The position numbers and the translations under genes are program-made. 64,000 nucleotides of DNA from Candidatus Flexifilum breve (GTDB lineage: Bacteria; Chloroflexota; Anaerolineae; Aggregatilineales; Phototrophicaceae): NCBI GenBank assembly GCA_016717205.1, contig JADKGC010000006.1, positions 372,001-436,000 on the forward strand. The letters run 5' to 3'. Positions 55,720-64,000 of the stretch are shown here, one piece after another (within the stretch, counting starts at the first letter, position 1; the number at the start of each line of letters is the position of its first letter). The notes beneath the pieces are model-generated. The model searched no databases. It had not been told where the DNA came from and worked only from the letters and a program-made list of their open reading frames with translations.

Positions 55720-55772
55720 CCCTACATGCCCTACATAACCCTACATACCGTTCATGCGAAGGGTATGTAGGG
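55720..55772. repeat. iteron-like CCCTACAT repeats with terminal hairpin
   Basis: CCCTACAT occurs at 55720, 55729 and 55739, and its complement ATGTAGGG at 55765. The last direct copy and the inverted one form an 11-bp stem (CCCTACATACC). Placed 5 bp after the primase stop, the array could be a replication origin, a regulatory site or simply a terminator. The remaining 218 bp to the next gene are A+T-rich with no clear feature. Confidence 0.55.
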
Positions 55773-55990
55773 GGCAAAAACTCAGTTTGAGATATTATGC
55801 ATCTTTCTTAGGGTGTCTGTTTGAATTTCACCGCTAGGCTTGAGAACAAGCACGACGAATATCTTGACAAACAACCGAAAGTGACAGTCCTCTATTATTC
55901 ACACTGACAACTATCTTGCATTGGTGATGCAAATGCACATAAGATATATTGAGGCGATCATGAACAGAGTTATGTGACGGGATATGTACT

Positions 55991-57145
55991 ATGAAAGCTG
56001 GAACAAAACTTCCGACAGACTCAGATAGTGTCATAACAGAACTAGGAAAACTCAAGTTTCGGCTCTTATCTGAAGGCATGAGGATTCATGAAAGTGCTGT
56101 CACAGCACTAGAAAATGCTAAGAACCCCATCCGAACACGATCTGGAGTGTCCGGCGGGCTTGATATCAAATTAGGCAACGACGTGTATGTAAATGTCCCC
56201 GTTAGAGAGGTGTTTGCAAAATCGTCACATATCTCGCTGCATCACATTGAGACCTCATTCGTACTAATGGAAGACGGGGCTGTTATATCCGAAATCAATG
56301 TTTTGCCTTTGCCAGATTACTATCAAATGCAAACGCCTGATGGCGAACAGATGAAGCGCATTGGTCAGATGTGTTCTGGAGATCGTTTTTGCTATGGCAT
56401 GACAGGACCTGGATGCCACTTCTGGTCAGAGGTAAATCGATGTCGTTACTGTTCGATAGGGAATAATTTCGATGCCGATGCAGTTAGAAAGCAAGAAAAG
56501 CATTTAGTGGAGGTGTTGGGGCATGCTATCAGTGACGGTTCTCACCCAGCAAAGCACGTCCTGATCGGGGGAGGGACACCGCCCGGCGAAGATATGGGGG
56601 CAGTGCTGGCAGCAAAGCTTTGTAAAGCCATTAAGCAACATTACAATATAAGTATATATGTGATGATTGCTGCCCCTCTTAAGAATGACTATATAGACAT
56701 GCTCTATGATGCTGGCGCTGATGAACTCGGAATGAATGTTGAATTTTGGAGTGATGAGGCGTGGCATATGTACATTCCAGGAAAGGAAAAGGAGATAGGC
56801 AAGAAGCGTTATATTGAAGCCTTGGAATACGCATTTAGCAAATTTGGTCCAATTAACACACGAAGTATCTTGATAGCGGGACTTGAAGATTTCAGCCATA
56901 CTGTTGAAGGTGCAATCCAGCTTGCGTCAAGAGGCGTTATGCCGATAATCTCACCATTTCGTCCGCTAACGGGTACAATGCTGGAAAATGATAGTGGTTT
57001 TGATGCCGATACCTATACAAGGATGTTTTCGGAGCTTAGCGAGAAGCTGTCATCAGAATATGACATGCCTTTGGGCCCCACTTGTGTGTGTTGCCAAAAC
57101 AACACTCTTGCGCTACCTATTGGGAAATATTACCGATACTATTAA
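55991..57145 (+). CDS. radical SAM enzyme with unusual C-x8-C-x2-C cluster motif
   Basis: 384 residues. Candidate cluster ligands are Cys142, Cys151 and Cys154 (GCHFWSEVNRCRYC), not the standard Cx3Cx2C. GGGTPPGED at 193-201 is the SAM glycine motif, and NVEFWSDEAW plus PGKEKEIGKKRYIEAL echo the BioB/ThiH/HydE group. The C-terminus holds CVCC at 365-368. The N-terminal 120 residues are specific to this protein. A+T-rich codons contrast with the backbone. First gene of a plus-strand cassette with an aldo/keto reductase and a QueC-like ATPase. The reaction is unknown. Confidence 0.8.
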   Translation: MKAGTKLPTDSDSVITELGKLKFRLLSEGMRIHESAVTALENAKNPIRTRSGVSGGLDIKLGNDVYVNVPVREVFAKSSHISLHHIETSFVLMEDGAVISEINVLPLPDYYQMQTPDGEQMKRIGQMCSGDRFCYGMTGPGCHFWSEVNRCRYCSIGNNFDADAVRKQEKHLVEVLGHAISDGSHPAKHVLIGGGTPPGEDMGAVLAAKLCKAIKQHYNISIYVMIAAPLKNDYIDMLYDAGADELGMNVEFWSDEAWHMYIPGKEKEIGKKRYIEALEYAFSKFGPINTRSILIAGLEDFSHTVEGAIQLASRGVMPIISPFRPLTGTMLENDSGFDADTYTRMFSELSEKLSSEYDMPLGPTCVCCQNNTLALPIGKYYRYY

Positions 57146-57198
57146 ATTGATCGGGCTAATGATCTTTCAAGCGTTTCACCTGCATGGAGGCATGAACA

Positions 57199-58197
57199 GT
57201 GAAATATAATAAGCTTGGTCGCACAGACCTGAATCTCTCAGAAGTTGGTTTAGGAACATGGGAGATTTCTGGAGACGTTTGGGGCAAGAAGGACGACGCC
57301 GAATCACTCAAAGCAATACACACAGCTTTGGATCTAGGTGTGAATTACATAGATACGGCTGCGGGATACGGCTCAGGACATTCGGAGACATTGATCGGTC
57401 AGGTACTAGGCGAAAGAAAAGCGGATAACGTCTCGGTCTCAACAAAGATCCTTCCTAAGTGCCTGCAGTGGGCCCCACCTCCGCATAAAGAAATCGATGA
57501 GTTCTTTCCACCGGACTGGATCGTTGAACAGTGTGAGGCAAGTCTTAAGCGATTGAATATTGAGAGGATTGGGATTCTCTTCTTGCACACTTGGAGCCGT
57601 TCTTGGGGACATAGGACCGAGTGGTACGAAGCGATGTTGAAATTGAAGCAACAAGGCAAAATCCAAGCTATTGGCATCTCTATCCCAGATGAAGGCATTG
57701 CGGACGCAAATGTCCATGTCGAAGGCGGGCGTGTGGACGTAATTCAATGTGTCTACAACGTGTTTCAGCAGGAACCCGAGCATGTCTTGTTTCCCCTTGC
57801 ACGCAAACACAATGTTGGCATAGTTGCACGTAGCCCATTCAGCTCCGGTGCCTTGACGGGGCATTGGACGAAAGAAATTCAATTTTCAGCAGAGGATTGG
57901 CGTGGACGTTGGCCCAAGAGCATTAAGGATAATTGGCTCGAAGAACAGGTGGAGATGTCCGAGGCTGTGCGGCAAGTAATTAGCCATAGTGGACGTGAAA
58001 TGTCTGAAGTAGCTATTCGTTATGTTCTTGACAATCCAAACGTCACCTCGACGATTCCGGGATCGGCAAATCCTAAGCATGTTCGTGCGAACATCAATGT
58101 AGTTAGCACACCTTCATTGGACAAACAGATCCAAACCGAGCTAAGGGATTTATGGTTAAACGGGACGATTCACGGTACATATAACGGCTCAATTTAA
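57199..58197 (+). CDS. aldo/keto reductase
   Basis: A TIM-barrel NADPH oxidoreductase of 332 residues. The catalytic tetrad is visible as Asp and Tyr in YIDTAAGYG, Lys in VSTKI and His in FLHTW. The cofactor end has TSTIPGSANPKHV. It starts at GTG 57199, GGAGG eight bases upstream. An ATG at 57192 would give only five codons. It probably reduces a carbonyl in the cassette's pathway. Confidence 0.92.
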   Translation: MKYNKLGRTDLNLSEVGLGTWEISGDVWGKKDDAESLKAIHTALDLGVNYIDTAAGYGSGHSETLIGQVLGERKADNVSVSTKILPKCLQWAPPPHKEIDEFFPPDWIVEQCEASLKRLNIERIGILFLHTWSRSWGHRTEWYEAMLKLKQQGKIQAIGISIPDEGIADANVHVEGGRVDVIQCVYNVFQQEPEHVLFPLARKHNVGIVARSPFSSGALTGHWTKEIQFSAEDWRGRWPKSIKDNWLEEQVEMSEAVRQVISHSGREMSEVAIRYVLDNPNVTSTIPGSANPKHVRANINVVSTPSLDKQIQTELRDLWLNGTIHGTYNGSI

Positions 58198-58302
58198 CCT
58201 CAGCCCGACGCTATCGGCATGTGCTGTTATGGGGACATGGACTTCATGTCCCTATCTTTATTGATTACATCCTTGACAAATACCCCGTCGTTGAGGTTAA
58301 AA

Positions 58303-59598
58303 ATGCCTACAATAGAGCGTGTCGCATTGCTCAGAGTAACCGCCGAAGTCTCTGCCCGCAACATGTACATTCATTACGAAATGGATCAGAAATTTCGTGG
58401 TGCATTACGAATCGGCTTCCCTTTTGACCTCACTGAGTACAAAAGTTCGGCCGAGTATATTTTTGGAATATGGGGAGGGATTTTTCTTGCACAGCTTTGC
58501 CTTGCTGAATCGGTCGTTCTTGAGAACACCTATGATGATGAAGCTTGGGCTTCAATGGATACTGTGACGAGGAATCTATATGACATAAGATCATACCGCG
58601 ACCAGCTTGATTTTCTTGATATGCCCAAGGTGTACGGTACCAGACCGCCGAAAACTGATCCCTGTTCGATTGCCAATGAAAAACGGGCGTGCTTATTATG
58701 GTCAGGTGGTACTGACTCCACTCTAGCATTGAACCTTCTGCATAAGAATGACTACGATATAGTGCCTATTCATGTCAAGATAAACACTGGAGCAGTGGAT
58801 GGTGAACTAGCCGCAGTACAGCTCATGTCAGATTTACTGCAAATTGATTTACAGATAGTTGAGTATGAATTTGAAGAGTACTTACAGATAGCAAAAACGT
58901 ACTCTAACGTAATCGATATCTATCCACACAACAATCCGGTTCCACATGGTCGAGAACTCATCCTCGTTCCAATCGCGGTGATGTTTTCTTTGAAGTACAA
59001 TGCACCCTACATTTGTCTGGGGCATGAAAATAATGCTTGGACAAGAGTAATTGAGTATAAAGGGAGAAAGATCTATCGTTGTGATACTCAATCTCAGCCT
59101 TCTAACGTTGCTATGCAGAACTTCATTCGTTCCTATTTGCAATCCCCTATAAGAATCTTCTCAGCTGTGGCACCACTATCGGATTTCTTGAAGTTCAAAT
59201 TGCTCTCGAGTATAGAGCCAAGTTTACTCGCGAGTACAAATGCCTGTTTTTGGGGAGACTGGTGTGGAGAGTGTTCCAAATGCTCTCTATACTACATGCT
59301 TCAACGTATGTTGGGCATTGATCAAGTCAAATTCAAACGTAACCCTTTGCAATCAAGCGCAATCCTGAAGCGAATCGTCGATGAATGGCAAGATGAAACA
59401 CAAACGAACTGGTCTGAGTATCAACTCGCATTTCATGATATCGTGAAGCAGGGATACTACTCTAGTGACGACCAACTGATCGTCAAGTATAAAGAATTGG
59501 TTTACCCACATATGCAATCCCGCATACCTGCTATTCGGGAACGGCTAACTAAGATCCACTCGGTTGAGCTCATGCCCGATGGGTTCGTCATAAAGTAG
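58303..59598 (+). CDS. QueC-like PP-loop ATPase
   Basis: 431 residues. Residues 1-120 are a domain I do not recognise. The N-type ATP pyrophosphatase loop LLWSGGTDST lies at 131-140, and the zinc motif Cys315, Cys321, Cys324, Cys327 (WCGECSKC) matches that of QueC, which turns a carboxylate into a nitrile by adenylation and ammonia. Such enzymes adenylate a carboxylate or carbonyl oxygen. QueD, QueE and QueF are missing nearby, so it is not the queuosine pathway. GAGG precedes ATG 58303. The gap of 105 bp to the reductase gene makes co-transcription likely but not certain. Confidence 0.8.
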   Translation: MPTIERVALLRVTAEVSARNMYIHYEMDQKFRGALRIGFPFDLTEYKSSAEYIFGIWGGIFLAQLCLAESVVLENTYDDEAWASMDTVTRNLYDIRSYRDQLDFLDMPKVYGTRPPKTDPCSIANEKRACLLWSGGTDSTLALNLLHKNDYDIVPIHVKINTGAVDGELAAVQLMSDLLQIDLQIVEYEFEEYLQIAKTYSNVIDIYPHNNPVPHGRELILVPIAVMFSLKYNAPYICLGHENNAWTRVIEYKGRKIYRCDTQSQPSNVAMQNFIRSYLQSPIRIFSAVAPLSDFLKFKLLSSIEPSLLASTNACFWGDWCGECSKCSLYYMLQRMLGIDQVKFKRNPLQSSAILKRIVDEWQDETQTNWSEYQLAFHDIVKQGYYSSDDQLIVKYKELVYPHMQSRIPAIRERLTKIHSVELMPDGFVIK

Positions 59599-59642
59599 TT
59601 GTATCAAAATTGCTGTTCTCTAGGCTAGTCGATGCATAGACA

Positions 59643-59668
59643 AGGGTCGGTGAATTCGCCCTGACCCT
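59643..59668. terminator. hairpin between the convergent arms of the cassette
   Basis: AGGGTC pairs with GACCCT around an inner GG/CC region. It lies between the ends of the PP-loop gene (59598) and the asparaginase-like gene (59744). There is no U-tract. Confidence 0.4.
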
Positions 59669-59743
59669 CTCGATCACTCCGTAGGATTTGCACTCGCGAT
59701 ATGTTGGCATCAACAAATTGGAATATACCTTTTGCTTACATGT

Positions 59744-60757
59744 TTAATGTAGCGAAATCACCTTACCTACCTGCAACCCAGTATGCGAAAACAAAGGAGG
59801 ACACGATACAGCCTCTACAATTTCTAAATCTTCTTCCGATAACAAACCTAGCTTGCGAATAATAGATATAACAACCGGATTGGCTGCTCTATGATTTCCA
59901 TCTGCAATCTTGATAGCTAAGCCTATTCCCTTACCTCTCCATCCCAACACGAACAGACCTTCTGCTCCATCCTTGGCGATAATTCTACCTTGAGTTGTTT
60001 TGATCAAGTTGGTAACAAATCGATCACTTCCACCGCCGTATAACAATGGTTCCCTAGAAATAGCATCAAGAACCAGTGTTAACTCTTTCGGTTCCTCAAC
60101 AGGAGGGCACAATCTAGCCATCATCAACGCCATATTATATAAAGGAACTTGATATGTTGGAAGATTACAGCCATCGACAGCCGTTTCCGCAATGCTATGG
60201 TCATAATCACTAAATAGTGTTAGTGTGTTTCGAATTATCTCTTGCACAGGATGATCTAGGTGTGTGTAGTTCGTGTATTCAAGATCTATACTCTTACACA
60301 GTGAAATCAGCCCAATATGTTCTCCAGAGCAGTCACTATGAAGTGGTGAGAGTTGTCCCTTGTTCTGAATCAACTCCAAGATAGCATCATCACCGATCGG
60401 AAGGGTGGTACCACACAGTAATTCACTTTCTGATAACGACAGTGACTGTAGCATATTCTTCAAAACTGTAATGTGTGCCTGCGTTCCACTGTGCGAACCA
60501 GCCATAAGAGCGATATGGTCTGTGCTTGGGCTATAACTAGCCAGCGGATGTTGTATCACTGCAACAGCTTTAGCAGGCTTCGTAATAGATCGTTCGAAAG
60601 TCAACCGATGTGAATCACCAAGCGAGAAGAGTACTGTTCCCAAAGCATCTACTACTACTACGCTGCCATAATGCACGCAGTCAATTGCCTCTCCGCGCAC
60701 TGTATAGGCGAGTGCAACATCCGCTGGAATCGACATTATTGAGTGCTTGTCGGACAT
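59744..60757 (-). CDS. L-asparaginase II family protein
   Basis: 337 residues of the PF06089 family, unrelated to type I/II bacterial asparaginases of the AnsB fold. Motifs are RSITKPAKAVAVI, AGSHSGTQAHI, HSDCSGEHIGLI, AVDGCNLPTYQVPL and the late AKDGAEGLFVLG. Characterised members deamidate asparagine, and in this setting it could act on an amide intermediate or release a protecting group. Last gene of the minus-strand arm, 30 bp after the ATP-grasp gene. Confidence 0.85.
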   Translation of the reverse strand: MSDKHSIMSIPADVALAYTVRGEAIDCVHYGSVVVVDALGTVLFSLGDSHRLTFERSITKPAKAVAVIQHPLASYSPSTDHIALMAGSHSGTQAHITVLKNMLQSLSLSESELLCGTTLPIGDDAILELIQNKGQLSPLHSDCSGEHIGLISLCKSIDLEYTNYTHLDHPVQEIIRNTLTLFSDYDHSIAETAVDGCNLPTYQVPLYNMALMMARLCPPVEEPKELTLVLDAISREPLLYGGGSDRFVTNLIKTTQGRIIAKDGAEGLFVLGWRGKGIGLAIKIADGNHRAANPVVISIIRKLGLLSEEDLEIVEAVSCPPLFSHTGLQVGKVISLH

Positions 60758-60787
60758 TGGACTGAAACTCTCCTTAATGATTAGAAC

Positions 60788-62135
60788 TCAGAGAATAGTG
60801 GGCGATAGAAGTTGCCTGTAAATTGCCCGAGTGAGCGCTGATATATCAGGCTGCAAACGCCTAAAACTCGAGTCGACCACAGACCGTGGAAAGACAAGTT
60901 TGGCGAGAGGTGCATTTGGCAGTATTTTTGTTCCCCCTAACGGAACAGCGCATGTCAGTGCGAATTCCATTGGAGAACGACACTCAAGAACGGAAACACC
61001 TTCCCTAACAAAACTCAGGACGTTGTTTTCAAAGGAGTATATGCCGGATGAAACTCCACCTGATATTTCCACGGGTGCTTTGTTTAAGAGATGCAGGATT
61101 ATTTGAGCACCACGCAAAAACTTTGATACTTCTTTTTTTTCAAATCTTTTCGGTTGCTCGATATTGAACGTTGGTGTTTCTCCAAGATAGTGGCTAATAT
61201 GCTTCTCTACTGTGGTTATGCTGCCCGCTTTCAGTTCTAACTGGGTTAGCAGAGAAGTGGATCCCTGAAATCTGGGATTCACATCAACGACATATGCACC
61301 GTCGCGATTTGCCACAAAATCGACTCCAAAGATGCCTGTATAACCAATTGAGGACAACCATTTACCGACATATTCCGTCTGTTCGCGAACACTCGTAATG
61401 ATGTCGGTTGAAACTTGTTCAACCGCTGCATAGTCGTTACCACAATATATCTCGGCTCTTTCGGCACATTCAGATATCCCCACCAATTGAATAGAGGGCG
61501 CAGACATGTGCAATTCTGATTCAGTTATTACACCGTGTATATTCAGCGAAATACCAGAGATAAATTCTGAGAGCAGAAGCGGTTCCCCTAAAAATTCATT
61601 CTGAAAATGCTGAAGCTGAGTTTCGTTATTTATGAAATAGCATCCACTTCCACTCGCGCTCGTACGGCACTTTAGTACATGTGGAAGAGTGATTGGATTG
61701 CGCTCCAACGTTTCTAGTGTAGATGAGATCACAATTTTACCTTTAGGCTGGAGAATCCCCCTTCTACTCAATTCTGAGAATACGTACAAGTTATCGTCTA
61801 TTGCGCTTATCAGCTCTGGACTAGGACCGAGAACTTTGAAATTCGAGTTTCTTGAGAGATCAGCCAACGCTTTCGTATTTCTGTAAGGAATCACATATTC
61901 GTTCTCGCCGCCAAATTGGTCTGAAGCGAGCAACTACAGTGGCAATATCGTAGTTGCTCCAATTCTGGCGAACTTTCGTCTCAGCTTCTAGTGAGAAAAC
62001 TGCGATACTATGTTGATGAGAGAACTGGGCGATATCATAACCGAAGTCGCAACATAATATCTTCCGGATAGGAACTAGATTGTGTAGACCAACTGCGTCT
62101 ATACCCCTTTGGCCAATCCATGAAAACTCTGGCAT
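60788..62135 (-). pseudogene. ATP-grasp ligase, one frameshift
   Basis: From ATG 62135 the first 67 residues are a pre-ATP-grasp domain. A break near 61925, where removing one base gives VVARSDQFGG, joins the ATP-binding domains. They show LKCRTSASGSGCYF (glycine-rich loop), IFGVDFVANRDGAYVVDVNPRFQGST (metal-binding Asp/Asn pattern) and a C-terminal extension to about 448 residues. It is the carboxylate-amine ligase type, which activates an acid as acyl phosphate and joins it to an amine. Substrates unknown. Probably intact in the organism. Confidence 0.8.
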
Positions 62136-62183
62136 CCTAGCATCCTAAACTAATGTGAATTGATGTAGGGCGACGAACCCTGC

Positions 62184-63047
62184 TCACTGTTCTAAGAGAT
62201 AAGCTGAGGCATTACGGTACCGCAATTCATATAAACCATGCTCGTGTTCTTTTCGAATAAATCGCAATATAGTAACATTATGACTCAAGGCATCGCGGAG
62301 TATATCTCTAACATGCATACGCCACTCTAGTGCAAGTCCAGCATTCTGTAGTCGTATCTCTTGAAAATTCGTAGGAACACTGACGAAATATGATACATCC
62401 GTTTGATATGAAACGGGTTTGGCTGAGTGCTTCGGTGCAAGAAAACCACTTCTATCAAAGGTAACTTGATTCAAGTTGTAGTCAGGATTGATTTCCGTAC
62501 CTTCGTTTGTATCAATAGTCATGGTTTGTGCGTTTGGCGTTGATTGTAAGTGCCACTCTATTATGAGCCTGTCACTAGGTAATCCGCGATTGAGCTTGTC
62601 ATCCATTTCACCCCAGTAGTCAACCACATATTCTTTGACAATACAGCCAAGTTTGTTCAGGTTCAAGTGAGCATTACGGGTTTCAAGCGGATCAAACGTC
62701 CAGCGGATTAGGTTGATTCCGCGATCAAGTGCCAATTCTTTCTGTCTTAGTTTTAGCTGAAACCCAATCCCTTTGCCTTGCAGATAGGGGATAACGCCTA
62801 AGTTATGAGAATACATGTAAATCTGCCTACTGTCTGGATCAACACCACACAACGCATGTATGAATCCCACGGGTTGATCGTCAATGTAGCCACATAAAAC
62901 AAGACCGCCAATTTTCTGGGATGCCATAAGAATGTGAAGTGGCGTGACCTGCAAGTCGTCAAGTCCCCAAACGGTCTTATGCAGTTTCTGGACATCCTCA
63001 TACTCACGCAAGGATTCTGGGACTATTATTCTTAGGCTGTGATTCAT
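62184..63047 (-). CDS. GNAT-family acetyltransferase (COG3375-like)
   Basis: 287 residues. The acetyl-CoA site is GVIPYLQGKGIGFQLKLRQ at about 90-108. WTFDPLETRNAHLNLNKLG and DYWGEMDDKLNRG are hallmarks of the predicted GNATs in COG3375. A 110-residue C-terminal half is extra. I start at ATG 63047 with GGGGA seven bases upstream. Likely acylates an amine in the pathway. It lies 48 bp before the ATP-grasp start. Confidence 0.85.
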   Translation of the reverse strand: MNHSLRIIVPESLREYEDVQKLHKTVWGLDDLQVTPLHILMASQKIGGLVLCGYIDDQPVGFIHALCGVDPDSRQIYMYSHNLGVIPYLQGKGIGFQLKLRQKELALDRGINLIRWTFDPLETRNAHLNLNKLGCIVKEYVVDYWGEMDDKLNRGLPSDRLIIEWHLQSTPNAQTMTIDTNEGTEINPDYNLNQVTFDRSGFLAPKHSAKPVSYQTDVSYFVSVPTNFQEIRLQNAGLALEWRMHVRDILRDALSHNVTILRFIRKEHEHGLYELRYRNASAYLLEQ

Positions 63048-63083
63048 GTCTAAATCCCCGGCACTTCGGAACATGTGTATACG

Positions 63084-64000
63084 CTAGGTTGATGTCTTGA
63101 CTGAAACTTCGCTCAACATTGATTGAATCTGGGTCAACATTGACACTCTAGCAGCCTCAATATGACCCTTTGTTCGTTGGTTGCTTTCAAATGAGATTAG
63201 TGACTCGCTGAGATGTCGACCGTTCGTTGTGAAGTCCATTAAATACTTGAGGATATCCTGAACGTCCTCGTGGTTCTTTAGCAGCGGAATAATAGTTGTA
63301 CGGGTAAAGTTCAACGCACGATCGCACGAGAAGCGATTGAACAACAGCCCCTCATAACATGCGTTCGCGATATATTGCTTGGCTGCACCTAAGTCTGAAT
63401 CCAGCACGCTATAAGCCCGCCAAAGATACAAGTCAGAACGCAACCCGTGAAATTTATAAGCTTTCATGTAATCCAATACGTTTTCGAAGGCATACTTTTT
63501 GCGCACCTCCGTGTCCATCGCTGCTCCCGTGTCGAGTGCTTGTATCCGGTATAGCTGCACTTGGGAGCGAGCAGATACATATTTGCCATCAATGCGTTCA
63601 GCGATTGATGAACTCTCAATGAGCTTAGCGGCAGCTTCTTGCAACATTCCGCGTTCAATCAGAATTTGTCCCCAGATTCTTAGGGCATCAGCCTCGTAGT
63701 ACGGGTGAAACATTCCCGTAGCAAGTTGTGTAGCCTTCTGTGCGAATTTTTCGGCTTCCTCTAGATTCCCTAGTGTCAAGTTTAGTTGAGCGAGATTCTG
63801 ATGGGACTTGCAATCCATTTCACGAGAAGTTGCGGGGAGGGCTTTTTGTTTACACTCGTCTAGATATTGTCTCGCTCGTTCTAGGTATGTTTTGTCATGA
63901 ATACCTAAGCCAACATACAGTAGACCAAGATGCCCCAGAGGGTATACCTCCATATAGTCGCTCTTTATGTCTCTTGCTATTCTTAGACACTTTGATAAAT
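63084..64000 (-). CDS. TPR-repeat protein, N-terminus beyond the window
   Basis: The frame stays open to base 64000 on the minus strand, so this is a C-terminal fragment of at least 305 residues. Helical repeats of the tetratricopeptide type are visible (AQLNLTLGNLEEAEKFAQKA, ADALRIWGQILIERGMLQEA). Proteins like this often carry an N-terminal HTH or ATPase and act as regulators. That part cannot be seen. It is 36 bp upstream of the GNAT gene on the same strand, so it probably belongs to the same unit. Confidence 0.75.
   Translation of the reverse strand, partial: LSKCLRIARDIKSDYMEVYPLGHLGLLYVGLGIHDKTYLERARQYLDECKQKALPATSREMDCKSHQNLAQLNLTLGNLEEAEKFAQKATQLATGMFHPYYEADALRIWGQILIERGMLQEAAAKLIESSSIAERIDGKYVSARSQVQLYRIQALDTGAAMDTEVRKKYAFENVLDYMKAYKFHGLRSDLYLWRAYSVLDSDLGAAKQYIANACYEGLLFNRFSCDRALNFTRTTIIPLLKNHEDVQDILKYLMDFTTNGRHLSESLISFESNQRTKGHIEAARVSMLTQIQSMLSEVSVKTST

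Noticed and set aside
55720..55772. Short repeats as a CRISPR array
   Set aside because: Only three 8-bp direct copies with 1-2 bp gaps and no cas genes. Spacers are absent.
58303..59598. QueC-like gene as part of Qat, CBASS or Dpd systems
   Set aside because: No CD-NTase, TatD, QatA-like ATPase, Tgt/DpdA or helicase gene accompanies it.

Overview
Organism. The backbone is G+C-rich and carries a GAF-domain sensor kinase paired with a NarL-type regulator, secreted proteins whose signal peptides end in V(A/V)AQD, a fused cytochrome b with a Rieske protein and a multihaem cytochrome c in place of c1, and a single NagZ/NamZ cell-wall recycling pair. Together these suggest a Chloroflexota (Anaerolineae-like) bacterium. 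This is inference from gene style: there is no rRNA gene in the window. About fifteen single-base reading-frame breaks are scattered through otherwise well-conserved genes, many at homopolymers. Assembly or sequencing indels, perhaps in a metagenome contig, are the simplest reading, so I mark those loci as frameshifted and do not treat them as biologically dead.

Layout. 1-10 kb: housekeeping genes (NUDIX hydrolase, rplS, class I amidotransferase, murI, glnS) around a membrane GAF histidine kinase, a RecG-like AlbA_2 protein and a three-gene radical SAM/membrane protein/methyltransferase cassette with several frame breaks. 10-17 kb: a lipoprotein cytochrome c, a secreted PhoX-like propeller whose two halves are in reverse order, a NarL regulator with a four-GAF kinase, and a secreted tandem DUF6438 protein. 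17.5-26.6 kb: a complete Opp/Dpp-type ABC importer followed by nagZ and namZ, consistent with uptake and recycling of peptidoglycan fragments. 26.9-33.7 kb: two secreted Gly/Asn-rich proteins (DUF2202 and DUF5666), a cytochrome b/Rieske/trihaem cytochrome c operon, and an OmpR/BaeS-type two-component system. 33.8-37.5 kb: an ApbE operon with a membrane-anchored Pro-rich protein, an SH3 protein with an acidic/His tail, a haem-binding protein and a ferric-reductase-like membrane protein. 37.6-40.7 kb: a cation diffusion facilitator and a second OmpR/HK pair with a phased direct-repeat promoter.

40.7-49.7 kb is an arsenic island: aquaporin, metallophosphoesterase, an ArsR-ArsC fusion, a second ArsC, an ArsO-like flavoprotein, an ArsR, a flavoprotein with a cysteine-rich tail, an MFS exporter, ArsP, a thioredoxin-like protein and another ArsR. 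Four copies of an ATYGA-N6-TCRAT operator in its middle define the regulon of the central ArsR. 50-55.8 kb is a replication/partition module of an integrated or plasmid-like element: an RHH antitoxin remnant, ParA, ParB, a 20-bp parS-like palindrome, a TOPRIM primase-helicase and iteron-like repeats.

55.9-64 kb is visibly A+T-richer and holds a gene set I cannot match to a described pathway. On the plus strand are a radical SAM enzyme with an unusual cysteine spacing, an aldo/keto reductase and a QueC-like PP-loop ATPase. Convergent to them are an asparaginase-II homologue, an ATP-grasp ligase, a COG3375-type GNAT acetyltransferase and a TPR protein that runs off the window. This is the best candidate for an undescribed system, most likely biosynthesis of an amino-acid- or nucleoside-derived small molecule acquired with the mobile module.
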